Shown here piece after piece: positions 7,102 through 14,079 of a stretch of DNA of 16,690 nt (its first letter is position 1; the number at the start of each line of letters is the position of its first letter). The notes beneath the pieces were generated by a model. It saw nothing but the letters and a program-made list of their open reading frames with translations, was not told the DNA's origin and ran no database searches. The position numbers were made by a program, and so were the translations under genes. Origin of the DNA: a candidate division TA06 bacterium (lineage in GTDB: Bacteria > Ratteibacteria > UBA8468 > MWAK01); the NCBI GenBank assembly GCA_022704925.1, contig JAKJFK010000014.1, positions 1 to 16,690 of the forward strand, in the 5' to 3' direction.

Positions 7102-7203
7102 GGAAGAAGGCCTTCAGGAAGATGGAAGCCGCCCGAAAGGAGCCACCTCAACTTTCTCGGGATCGGTCTCTGTTTCGTTCACCTGCCTCTCCCTCCTTCC
7201 TCC
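7049..7203 (-). ncRNA. Candidate small RNA (or tiny mRNA) of about 155 nt
   Basis: A good promoter and a strong terminator delimit a transcript of about 155 nt with no recognised gene. The predicted RNA can pair GGAGGAAGG near its 5' end with CCUUCUUCC just before the terminator (9 pairs, one G-U). It also has an internal stem CCCGA..AAG/CUUUCGGG with a two-base bulge. It contains a possible 22-codon frame described separately. I do not recognise it as 6S, SRP, RNase P or tmRNA. It could be a stand-alone regulatory RNA, a peptide mRNA, or the 3' end of the amidohydrolase transcript. Existence is inferred from promoter plus terminator; function is unknown. Confidence 0.5.
7114..7182 (-). CDS. 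Possible 22-aa peptide in the short transcript
   Basis: A GTG at 7182 opens a 22-codon frame (MNETETDPEKVEVAPFGRLPSS) ending at TGA, inside the short promoter-terminator unit. Purine-rich GGAGG sequences lie 10-25 bases upstream and could serve as a ribosome binding site. The peptide is acidic and hydrophilic, with no signal or membrane segment. A frame this short can arise by chance, and the GGAGGAAGG sequence can instead pair within the RNA. I cannot name a family. Confidence 0.25.
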   Translation of the reverse strand: MNETETDPEKVEVAPFGRLPSS

Positions 7204-7209
7204 AAACTT

Positions 7210-7238
7210 ATTGTACCGGGGGAAACCGGATTTGTTAA
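7210..7238 (-). promoter_or_regulatory. Promoter of the short minus-strand transcript
   Basis: On the minus strand TTAACA (7233-7238), a 17-bp spacer and TACAAT (7210-7215) each differ from the sigma-70 consensus by one base. The predicted start is near 7203. It points away from the amidohydrolase gene and towards the terminator at 7048-7101. Confidence 0.65.
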
Positions 7239-7323
7239 GCGGGAAAAACCGGGGCGATCTTTTTGCCGGCTGTTTTCGCGGGCAGTCCGCCAGAGTTTGT
7301 CTTTTAGCGCCGGTGCGACGAAA

Positions 7324-8181
7324 CTACTCTGCGGCCGGGCCGAGAATTTCAGCGGCGGTATCGTGATAGAAGCGACGGCGGCTGCTTTCAGGTATGGCCA
7401 GCGCGTCCATAATCCGTTCGCTGGCCGGCACCCAGACCTCCGGCTCCGGGTTGTCGGTGCCGAAGAGCAGTTTTTTTTCGAAGAGGGGCAGGGCGAAGTT
7501 GTCGGCCGGATCGTCCAGTCGCGCTCCGGGCAGCCTCGGGCTGAGCGCCGCCAGCACCTGGTTGACATGGCTGCGGCTGCCGCCGCCGCCGGAGAAGTCG
7601 AAGAAAACATTGGGCCGGGTCTGGGCGAGGTTGATCGCCTCAAAGGGGTGCGGCAGGCCCAGGTGGGCGCCGATAATCCTCAATTTCGGGAAGGCCCGGG
7701 CGACCCGGTCCAGTCGGTAGGGGCGCATGTTCTCGGCGTCGATCCCGTCGCGACCTTCGTGGTTTACGCCGTCGTTCAATTCCAGCGGCGCCACGTTGCC
7801 GGTGTGAAAGAGGGCCGGCATTCCAAGCGCCTCCATCCGGGCGTAGAGGGGCCAGTAAATCTCGTGGTTGTAGGGAAAGGAGTTATCCTCGCACTTGATT
7901 CCGGCAAAGCCCTGCTCCTTGAGCCGGTCAACCGCCTCCGGCCGGTCCACCTGGCCGGCGACCAGGTTGACCGCGCCGAAGCCGACGATCACTTCCCGGT
8001 ACCGGTCGGCCAGCTGAAGGAAGTCCTGGTTGGTGTAGTATCCCTTGAGGCTCCAGCGGGGGTGCAGGCAGAGGCAGACGAACTTGCGCACGCCCCACTT
8101 GCGCCAGGCGGCCAGCCGGAGGTCGAAGTCCTGTCCGTGGCGCAGGTGGCCGTGAATGTTGATGATCGGGCCCTGGTACAT
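7324..8181 (-). CDS. Amidohydrolase-2 family metal-dependent hydrolase
   Basis: The 285-aa product has the layout of amidohydrolase-2 (PF04909-type) TIM-barrel enzymes: an N-terminal metal site INIHGH (His10, His12), a barrel His in ALFHTGN (His126), a second in RIIGAHLG (His173) and the catalytic Asp in LLFGTDNP (Asp243). Family members hydrolyse or decarboxylate small cyclic or carboxylated substrates; known examples include aminocarboxymuconate-semialdehyde decarboxylase and lactonases. The substrate cannot be read from sequence. The ATG at 8181 has a good AAGGTG ribosome binding site. It follows the helical protein gene by 92 bp on the same strand and is probably co-transcribed with it. 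No transport or pathway partner is adjacent. Confidence 0.85.
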   Translation of the reverse strand: MYQGPIINIHGHLRHGQDFDLRLAAWRKWGVRKFVCLCLHPRWSLKGYYTNQDFLQLADRYREVIVGFGAVNLVAGQVDRPEAVDRLKEQGFAGIKCEDNSFPYNHEIYWPLYARMEALGMPALFHTGNVAPLELNDGVNHEGRDGIDAENMRPYRLDRVARAFPKLRIIGAHLGLPHPFEAINLAQTRPNVFFDFSGGGGSRSHVNQVLAALSPRLPGARLDDPADNFALPLFEKKLLFGTDNPEPEVWVPASERIMDALAIPESSRRRFYHDTAAEILGPAAE

Positions 8182-8273
8182 TTTTCACCTTCCTTCTTTT
8201 CGGTGGGCGTCGGCGCCCCGGGTTTTTGCGGTGCGGTGGCGGGGCCGGGTTTCTTTTCAACCGCGGCCGTTTA

Positions 8274-8690
8274 TCAGAAACCGTCCGGTCCCGACGGTTT
8301 TCTGGTCCGGGGCCGGTCGGAAACGTGGACGTCGCGGTAGTAGTTCAGCAGGGTCTGGCCGAGCATGATGCGGGTCTTGAGTGCCTCCACCAGGCCGCTG
8401 GCCCGGTCGCGCAGCAGCCGTTCGGCCGCCACCCGCGAAGCCAGCTCCTTCTCCCGGTCGAGCTCGGTCCGGGTCTCCTTGGTGGGCAGTTTCTCCCGCT
8501 CGGCCAGATCCAGGTATCCCTCGGCGAAGGCCAGGATGGTCTGGATCCGGGCGTACCAGACCTCGATCTTCAGCAGGTCGGCGATCAGCCCCTCCGGCTC
8601 CTCGGAGAGGGGCTGGCGCAGCAGCCCTTCCACCAGGGTTATTTCGGGCTTGACCTTGCGCAAAAAGCCGGGGAAGTCGGTCTTGGGCAT
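8274..8690 (-). CDS. Hypothetical helical protein
   Basis: The 138-aa product (MPKTDFPGFLRKVKPEITLVEGLL...) is rich in Leu, Glu and Arg, has no cysteine and no signal peptide, and is predicted by eye to be mostly long amphipathic helices (about residues 15-60 and 70-118), ending in a polar tail RPRTRKPSGPDGF. I do not recognise a family. Codon usage looks like that of its neighbours, and the frame has a sensible promoter, which support a real gene. The start codon lies only 8 bases after a TATTAT -10 box and lacks a ribosome binding site, so the mRNA may be leaderless. It is followed by the amidohydrolase gene and is divergent from htpX. Confidence 0.7.
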   Translation of the reverse strand: MPKTDFPGFLRKVKPEITLVEGLLRQPLSEEPEGLIADLLKIEVWYARIQTILAFAEGYLDLAEREKLPTKETRTELDREKELASRVAAERLLRDRASGLVEALKTRIMLGQTLLNYYRDVHVSDRPRTRKPSGPDGF

Positions 8691-8694
8691 CTTA

Positions 8695-8703
8695 TGTTAT
8701 AAT
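8695..8703 (+). promoter_or_regulatory. Extended -10 promoter for htpX
   Basis: TGTTATAAT matches the extended -10 motif TGnTATAAT perfectly. No good -35 box lies 17 bp upstream, which extended -10 promoters tolerate. Transcription would start near 8710 and give a leader of about 98 nt carrying a terminator-like hairpin. Confidence 0.65.
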
Positions 8704-8704
8704 A
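8699..8704 (-). promoter_or_regulatory. Divergent -10 box for the helical protein gene
   Basis: On the minus strand TATTAT (8699-8704) has five of six -10 consensus bases and overlaps the plus-strand TATAAT by five base pairs. Transcription would start 1-2 bases before the ATG at 8690. No -35 box is evident. Confidence 0.5.
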
Positions 8705-8715
8705 TTTGGCGGACA

Positions 8716-8766
8716 GAACCGGGCGGCCGGTAAGGTTCATCCTGTTAAAGAAACCGGCCGTTTTTT
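8716..8766 (+). promoter_or_regulatory. Terminator-like hairpin in the htpX leader (possible attenuator)
   Basis: CGGCCGGT (8724-8731) pairs perfectly with ACCGGCCG (8753-8760), followed at once by TTTTTT (8761-8766): a standard intrinsic terminator on the plus strand. It lies between the promoter and the htpX start, with no plus-strand gene upstream to terminate. Two alternative pairings use or enclose its left arm: ACCGG/CCGGT (8718-8722 with 8727-8731) and GAACC/GGTTC (8716-8720 with 8734-8738). This is the geometry of an attenuator. What would switch it is unknown. Confidence 0.6.
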
Positions 8767-8807
8767 GTTAAGAATAATAACACAGAAGCGGCCAAGAGGC
8801 AAAGAAA

Positions 8808-9653
8808 ATGGGCAGCCAGACCAAGACCATCTTCCTGCTGGGCGGGTTGACCGCCCTGCTGGTCCTTATCGGCAGCTTCTTCGGCCGGGGCTGGACTTAC
8901 GGCGCCCTGGCCTTCGCCCTGCTGCTCAACTTCTTCACCTACTGGTTCAGCGACCGGATCGTGCTGAAGATGTACCGGGCCCAGCCGGTCACCGCCGCCG
9001 ATTCGCCGGTTCTTTACGACACCGTCCGCCAGCTCTCCCAGGTGGCCGGGCTGCCGATGCCGAAGGTTTACCTCTACCCGGCGGCCAATCCCAACGCCTT
9101 CGCCACCGGCCGCGATCCCGCCCACGCGGCCGTCGCGGTCTCCACCGGCCTGATGGAGATCCTCAGTCCCGAGGAGCTCAAGGGCGTGCTCGGCCACGAA
9201 CTGGCCCACATCAAGGACCGGGACATCCTGATCGCCACCTGCGCCGCCACCCTGGCGGCCGCCATTACCTTCCTGGCGCGCCTGCTCCAGTGGGGGGCGG
9301 GTTTCTTTGCCGGCGGCGACAACCGGGAACGCGGCAGCAACCCGCTGGCCATGCTGGCCATGGTCATCCTGGCGCCGCTGGCCGCCCTGCTTATCCAGAT
9401 GGCCGTCAGCCGGGGCCGCGAGTACCTGGCCGACGACGAGGGGGCCCGCTTTGCCGGCAACCCCGCCTTCCTGGCCAACGCCCTGCGTAAGCTGGACAGC
9501 GTCGGCCGCCGGAATCCGATGGTCGGCGCCAACCCGGCCACCAGCCACCTCTTTATCGTCAAACCCTTTTCCGCCCGCGGATTGATGGCGCTCTTCTCCA
9601 CCCACCCTCCGATCGAAGCGCGTATCGCCCGGCTGGAAGGCAGAATTACCTGA
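8808..9653 (+). CDS. htpX: HtpX-like M48 family membrane zinc metalloprotease
   Basis: The 281-aa product matches HtpX in length and order: two N-terminal membrane segments (about residues 8-24 and 31-46), the conserved YLYPAANPNAFATGRDP region, the zinc-binding HELAH motif (His130, Glu131, His134), two more membrane segments (about 143-160 and 181-200), the third zinc ligand in SRGREYLADDEGA (Glu205), and LMALFSTHPPIEARIARL near the end. HtpX degrades damaged membrane proteins with its active site facing the cytosol and is often stress-induced. The ATG follows an AAGAGG ribosome binding site by 8 bases. The leader hairpin suggests controlled read-through. ileS follows 85 bp downstream of the stop codon. 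Confidence 0.93.
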   Translation: MGSQTKTIFLLGGLTALLVLIGSFFGRGWTYGALAFALLLNFFTYWFSDRIVLKMYRAQPVTAADSPVLYDTVRQLSQVAGLPMPKVYLYPAANPNAFATGRDPAHAAVAVSTGLMEILSPEELKGVLGHELAHIKDRDILIATCAATLAAAITFLARLLQWGAGFFAGGDNRERGSNPLAMLAMVILAPLAALLIQMAVSRGREYLADDEGARFAGNPAFLANALRKLDSVGRRNPMVGANPATSHLFIVKPFSARGLMALFSTHPPIEARIARLEGRIT

Positions 9654-9714
9654 TTCCGCCGCCTTGCCTTTTCGCGTCCGCCGAAAAGGCGACGCGGCCC
9701 TTACTCAGCGGAAT
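9653..9714. repeat. Nested inverted repeats between htpX and ileS
   Basis: An outer stem ATTCCGC (9653-9659) / GCGGAAT (9708-9714) encloses a perfect 9-bp hairpin, GCCTTTTCG (9666-9674) / CGAAAAGGC (9682-9690). An alternative GCGTC/GACGC pairing competes with the inner stem. No T run follows, so it is not an intrinsic terminator. It ends about 9 bases before the ileS ribosome binding site and could affect stability, processing or translation of the ileS message. Confidence 0.6.
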
Positions 9715-9738
9715 TTACTATTAGGGGATAAAGAGACC

Positions 9739-12513
9739 ATGGATTACCGCAAAACGGTTAACCTGCCCCGGACCGACTTTCCGATGCGCGCCAACCTGGT
9801 CGGCCGGGAGCCGGAGATCCTCCGCTTCTGGTCGGAGCGCCGGACCTTCGAGCTGATGGCCGAACGCCGCTCCAGGCGCCGCTTCGTGCTTCACGACGGC
9901 CCGCCTTACGCCAACGGTCACATCCACCTGGGGACCGCCTTCAACAAGATCCTCAAGGACATGGTGGTGCGCAGCCAGCACAAGAGCGGCGCCGAGGTTC
10001 CCTTCCGGCCCGGCTGGGACTGCCACGGTATGCCGATCGAGCACCAGATCCTGGGCCGTTCCGGCCGGCGCAAGGGCGAGGTTGACCAGAAGGTCTTCCG
10101 GCGCGAGGCGGCCGATTACGCGCGCCGCTTCCTGGATATTCAGCGCAAGGAGTTCCAGCGCCTGGGCGTTTACGGCGACTGGTCCCACCCCTACCTGACC
10201 CTGGCCCCCGAGTACGAGGCCCGCGAGGTCCGGATTTTTGCCCGGCTGGCCCTGGACGGCTACATCTACCGCGGCAAGCGGCCCATCTACTGGTGCTGCA
10301 ACTGCGAGACCGCCCTGGCCGAGGCCGAGATCGAGTACCAGGACCTCCCGTCCGACTCCATCTACCTGCTCTTCCCGGTGGCATCCGACCCGGACCGGGT
10401 CTTCAAGAACCCGGCCAACGTCTACTTCCTGGTCTGGACGACCACGCCCTGGACCCTGCCGGCCAACGTGGCCCTGATCGTGCACCCGGGCCTTGACTAC
10501 CGCCTGGTTGAGTTCGAGGGGAAGGAGCTGCTCCTGGCCGAGAACCTGGTGGAGACGGTCTTCGGCCGGCTGGGCAAGAAGGCGGTCCGGCTCGAAACCC
10601 GGCTCAAGGGCGACCGGCTGACTCGGCTGACTGCCCGCCATCCCTTTCTGGACCGGCCGTCCGTCGTGGTTTCGGCCGACTTCGTCTCCGCCGAGGACGG
10701 CAGCGGCGTAGTTCACAGCGCCCCCGGCCACGGCGAGGAGGACTTCCTGGTCGGGCGCGAGCATAACCTGCCGATCCTTTCGCCGGTGGACGAGACGGGC
10801 CGCTTTACCGCCGAGGTGGCCGACTGGGCCGGCCAGTCCGTCTGGGAGGCCAACCCGAAGATCATCGAACGCCTCCGCGAACGCGGCCGGCTCCTGCTGG
10901 CCGAGACGGTGACCCACAGTTATCCGACCTGCTGGCGCTGCAAGAAGCCGGTCATCTTCCGGGCCACCGAGCAGTGGTTCCTGAACATTGACCACCAGGA
11001 CCTGCGCCGGCGGCTCAAGGCGGCCGCCGCCGACATTTCCTTCCTGCCCTCCGAAAGCCGGAACCGGCTGGAAGGCATGCTGGAGACCCGGCCCGACTGG
11101 TGCCTCTCCCGCCAGCGCCACTGGGGGGTGCCGGTGCCGATCCTCTTCTGCCGCGCCTGCCGGAAACCGCTGATGGAGCAGGCGGTCTTCGACCGGGTCG
11201 CCGCGGTCTTCGAAGCCGAGGGCTCGGATGCCTGGTTTGAAAAGGGGCCCGATTACTTCGTGCCCGAGGGAGTTGCCTGCGGCTGCGGCGGCCGGGACTT
11301 TGTCCAGGAGAAGGACATCCTGGACGTCTGGTTCGACTCCGGGACCTCCTGGGCCGGGGTGCTGGAACCGGACGGCCTCCACCCGGCCGACCTCTACCTG
11401 GAAGGGAGCGACCAGCACCGCGGCTGGTTCCAGACCAGCCTGATCACCTCGGTCGCCACCCGGGGCGTGCCGCCCTTCCGGGCGGTCCTCACCCACGGCT
11501 TCCTGGTTGACGAGGCCGGCCGCAAGATGAGCAAGTCGCTGGGCAACGTGATCACCCCGGCCGACGTGCTCAAGGAGTTCGGGGCCGACATCCTGCGCCT
11601 CTGGGCGGCCGGGCAGGATTACCGCAACGATGCCAAGGCCTCCCTGTCGCTGCTGACCCAGGTCTCCGGCCAGTACCGGACCCTGCGCAACACCGTGCGC
11701 TTCATCCTGGGCAACCTGGCCGATTTCGATCCGGCCGCCGACGCCCTCGAGCGGGACAAGCTCCGGCCGGTCGACCGCTGGATCCTGGCCGAACTGGCCG
11801 AGCTGTCCGCCGGAGTCGTCGACCAGTACCGCCAGTTTTCGCTGCACCGGGCCTCGGCCCAGCTCTACGATTTCTGCAACCTGACGCTCAGCGCCTTCTA
11901 CCTCGACATCCTTAAGGACCGCCTCTATACCTGCGCTCCGGATTCGGACGCTCGCCGCAGCGCCCAGACCGCCCTTTACCTGGTCGTGCGCCAGCTGATC
12001 AACCTGCTGGCCCCGGTCCTGGTCTTTACCTGCGAGGAGGCCTGGCGTTACCTGCCGCACCGGCCGGGCGATCCGGAGAGCGTCCACCTGCTTGATTTTG
12101 AAGACCTTGACGGGTACCGGGACCAGCCGCTTCGGGACGACTTCGGAATCCTGCTGGAAGCGCGGCGCCAGGTCCTGCGCGAGGTCGAGCCGGTCCGGGC
12201 CCAGGGCCTGATCGGCAGCAGCCTGCAGGCCCGGGTGGAGATCGCCGCCGCGGCCGACATTCTGCCGGTGCTGCGCCGTTTCGAGGCCGCCCTGCCGGAG
12301 CTTCTCATCGTCTCCGAGGTCATCCTGGTCGAGTCGCCGGATCCGGCCTTGACCCGGATCTCGGTTCGCCCGACCGCCTGGTCCAAGTGCCCGCGCTGCT
12401 GGGTTTACAGCCCGGACCTGGGCGCCGCCGCGGCCGAGTCCGAGGTCTGTCCGAAGTGCGCCCAGGCCCTGGCCCGGTTGGGCCGGGACGGCCAGGCCAG
12501 CCCGGCCGCCTGA
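9739..12513 (+). CDS. ileS: Isoleucyl-tRNA synthetase
   Basis: From the ATG at 9739 the product is 924 aa, usual for bacterial IleRS. It contains the class I HIGH motif as GHIHLG (60-65), the editing-domain string TTTPWTLPANV (from 234), GSDQHRGWFQTSL near the active site, and KMSKS (596-600). The C-terminal zinc finger of the bacterial type has CPRC (Cys 884, 887) and CPKC (904, 907). It charges tRNA-Ile and edits mischarged valine. The frame opens earlier at a TTG (9664), but those codons overlap the intergenic hairpin and AGGGG lies 11 bases before the chosen ATG. The Cys4 finger and sequence length fit the common, mupirocin-sensitive bacterial type, which is inference. Confidence 0.97.
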   Translation: MDYRKTVNLPRTDFPMRANLVGREPEILRFWSERRTFELMAERRSRRRFVLHDGPPYANGHIHLGTAFNKILKDMVVRSQHKSGAEVPFRPGWDCHGMPIEHQILGRSGRRKGEVDQKVFRREAADYARRFLDIQRKEFQRLGVYGDWSHPYLTLAPEYEAREVRIFARLALDGYIYRGKRPIYWCCNCETALAEAEIEYQDLPSDSIYLLFPVASDPDRVFKNPANVYFLVWTTTPWTLPANVALIVHPGLDYRLVEFEGKELLLAENLVETVFGRLGKKAVRLETRLKGDRLTRLTARHPFLDRPSVVVSADFVSAEDGSGVVHSAPGHGEEDFLVGREHNLPILSPVDETGRFTAEVADWAGQSVWEANPKIIERLRERGRLLLAETVTHSYPTCWRCKKPVIFRATEQWFLNIDHQDLRRRLKAAAADISFLPSESRNRLEGMLETRPDWCLSRQRHWGVPVPILFCRACRKPLMEQAVFDRVAAVFEAEGSDAWFEKGPDYFVPEGVACGCGGRDFVQEKDILDVWFDSGTSWAGVLEPDGLHPADLYLEGSDQHRGWFQTSLITSVATRGVPPFRAVLTHGFLVDEAGRKMSKSLGNVITPADVLKEFGADILRLWAAGQDYRNDAKASLSLLTQVSGQYRTLRNTVRFILGNLADFDPAADALERDKLRPVDRWILAELAELSAGVVDQYRQFSLHRASAQLYDFCNLTLSAFYLDILKDRLYTCAPDSDARRSAQTALYLVVRQLINLLAPVLVFTCEEAWRYLPHRPGDPESVHLLDFEDLDGYRDQPLRDDFGILLEARRQVLREVEPVRAQGLIGSSLQARVEIAAAADILPVLRRFEAALPELLIVSEVILVESPDPALTRISVRPTAWSKCPRCWVYSPDLGAAAAESEVCPKCAQALARLGRDGQASPAA

Positions 12514-12535
12514 GGTCCTTGTTTCAGGAGAAGGC

Positions 12536-12697
12536 ATGAAAGAGATCAACTTGAAGTTGGACGCCTGGTTCGGGTCGTTTCGGCGCCGGGACTGCGCCTC
12601 TTTACCGGCCGCGCACCCGGCCCCGGAGGATAGCCCCAGAGATAGCCAGGCCTGGGCCCGGCCGGGCCGCGGCGGCCAAGCCAGACAATTTTCCTGA
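12536..12697 (+). CDS. Possible 53-aa ORF between ileS and glnA
   Basis: An ATG at 12536 sits 7 bases after a good AGGAG ribosome binding site and opens a 53-codon frame. The first 22 residues (MKEINLKLDAWFGSFRRR...) could form an amphipathic helix; the rest is Pro/Ala/Arg/Gly-rich and looks like translated GC-rich spacer. No family is recognised, and it lacks the membrane segments of LspA, which often follows ileS. It ends 20 bases before glnA. The ribosome binding site is the main argument for it; the composition of its second half is the main argument against. Confidence 0.35.
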   Translation: MKEINLKLDAWFGSFRRRDCASLPAAHPAPEDSPRDSQAWARPGRGGQARQFS

Positions 12698-12707
12698 AAC
12701 CGGTTTC
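12655..12707. repeat. Two perfect palindromes just upstream of glnA
   Basis: GGCCCGGCCGGGCC (12655-12668) and GAAACCGGTTTC (12696-12707) are perfect palindromes; the second ends two bases before the GGAGG ribosome binding site of glnA. The second has the size of an operator for a dimeric regulator, or may form a small hairpin that hides the ribosome binding site. The first could be chance in GC-rich DNA. Confidence 0.4.
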
Positions 12708-12717
12708 TGGAGGAACG

Positions 12718-14046
12718 ATGAAAGAAGTGGAAAAGGTTTTAAAGCGGGCGGTCGATGAGAAGGTCAAGTTCGTCAACCTCTGGTTCGTGGATATCCTGGG
12801 CCAGCTCAAGTCGGTGACCATCCGGGACCGGGAGCTCGAGAAGGCCCTCAGCGAGGGCATCGGCTTCGACGGCTCCTCGGTCGAGGGCTTCGCCCGGATT
12901 TACGAAAGCGACCTGCTGCTCAAGCCGGAAGCGGAGACCTTCCGGATTTTGAACTGGTGTTCGACGCCCCAGGAGCGGGTGGCCGCCTTCTTCTGCGACA
13001 TCCTGACGCCCGAGGGCGAGGGCTACGCCGGCGACGGCCGGCTGGCCCTGAAGCGGGTGATGGAGCAGGCCCGCCGCCAGGGCTTCAACTTCTGCGTCGG
13101 CCCGGAGCTCGAATACTTCTACTTCAAGGACAACGGCTCGGTTCCCGGCCTGACCGACCAGGGCGGCTACTTTGATTTCGCGCCCATCGACCTGGGTTCC
13201 GACCTGCGCCAGGAGACCGTCAGCCTGGCCGAGGACATGGGCATCGAAATTGATACCGGCCACCACGAAGTCGCCCCCAGCCAGCACGAACTGGACCTGC
13301 GCTACGGGAATGCGCTGGAACTGGCCGACGACATCATCACCGTCAAGATGCTCACCAAGGAGGTGGCGCGCCGTCACAACCTGTACGCCTCCTTTATGCC
13401 CAAGCCGGTCTTCGGCGAGAACGGCAGCGGCATGCACGTGCACATGTCGCTCTTCCGGGGCCGGGAGAACGCCTTCTTCGACGACCGCGACCCCGACAAG
13501 CTCTCCGCGGTGGCCCGCGGCTTCGCGGCCGGGGTGCTGGCCCACAGTCGGGAAGTCACCGCCATCTGCAACCAGTGGGTCAACTCCTACAAGCGGCTGG
13601 TGCCCGGGTACGAGGCTCCGGTCTATATCGCCTGGGCGCGCAGCAACCGCAGTTCCCTGGTGCGCATCCCGGCCTTCAAGCACGGCAAGCCGACCGCGGC
13701 CCGGATCGAGTTCCGCAGCCCGGACCCGGCCTGCAACCCCTACCTGGCCTTTGCCGTCGTCCTGGCGGCCGGCCTGGCCGGGATTGAGAAAGGGCTCCAG
13801 CTGCCGGCGCCGGTCGAGGCCGACATCTTCAGCATGGACGAGAAGACCCGCAAGCGCCACCACATCAACCACCTGCCCGGCAGCCTGATCGAGGCGATCC
13901 TGGAGACCGGCCGGAGCCGGCTGGTCCGCGCGGCGCTCGGCGACCACATCTTCGAAAAGTTCATCGAGAACAAGCAGATCGAGTGGGATCGCTACCGCAC
14001 CCAGGTGACCGACTACGAACTCAAGGCCTACCTGCCCATTCTTTAA
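12718..14046 (+). CDS. glnA: Glutamine synthetase, type I (GSI-alpha-like)
   Basis: The 442-aa product makes glutamine from glutamate, ammonia and ATP as a dodecamer. GIGFDGSSVEGFARIYESD (48-65), GPELEYFYF (128-136), FGENGSGMHVHMSLF (from 232), and ARIEFRSPDPACNPYLAFA (from 328) are the conserved active-site motifs. Its length and the absence of the NLY.LP adenylylation site place it with the GSI-alpha group of Gram-positive type rather than the 470-aa adenylylated GSI-beta. Arg60 in GFARI aligns with the feedback-sensing Arg62 of the Bacillus enzyme, so control by glutamine feedback is likely (inference). The ATG follows a strong GGAGG site. The YacP-like gene follows 33 bp downstream. Confidence 0.97.
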   Translation: MKEVEKVLKRAVDEKVKFVNLWFVDILGQLKSVTIRDRELEKALSEGIGFDGSSVEGFARIYESDLLLKPEAETFRILNWCSTPQERVAAFFCDILTPEGEGYAGDGRLALKRVMEQARRQGFNFCVGPELEYFYFKDNGSVPGLTDQGGYFDFAPIDLGSDLRQETVSLAEDMGIEIDTGHHEVAPSQHELDLRYGNALELADDIITVKMLTKEVARRHNLYASFMPKPVFGENGSGMHVHMSLFRGRENAFFDDRDPDKLSAVARGFAAGVLAHSREVTAICNQWVNSYKRLVPGYEAPVYIAWARSNRSSLVRIPAFKHGKPTAARIEFRSPDPACNPYLAFAVVLAAGLAGIEKGLQLPAPVEADIFSMDEKTRKRHHINHLPGSLIEAILETGRSRLVRAALGDHIFEKFIENKQIEWDRYRTQVTDYELKAYLPIL

Positions 14047-14079
14047 GGGTGAGAGTGCGGCCTTGATTCCGGCGGCCCC

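Noticed and set aside
6444-7203. RNase P RNA, SRP RNA, tmRNA or 6S RNA
   Set aside because: I looked on both strands for hallmark strings (such as the RNase P GAGGAAAGUC core, the SRP GGAAGGAAGC loop and the tmRNA tRNA-like end) and found none.
8278-8300. 8-bp inverted repeat (AAACCGTC/GACGGTTT) at the end of the helical protein gene as a terminator
   Set aside because: It lies inside the coding sequence, no T run follows on either strand, and the amidohydrolase gene continues downstream.
9654-9738. T-box riboswitch upstream of ileS
   Set aside because: The spacer is only 85 bp, lacks the conserved T-box sequence and specifier loop, and has no terminator with a T run. Only nested stems are seen.
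9721-12549. 942-codon minus-strand open frame opposite ileS
   Set aside because: It mirrors the ileS codons, has no recognisable domain or promoter and lies over a well-supported IleRS gene.
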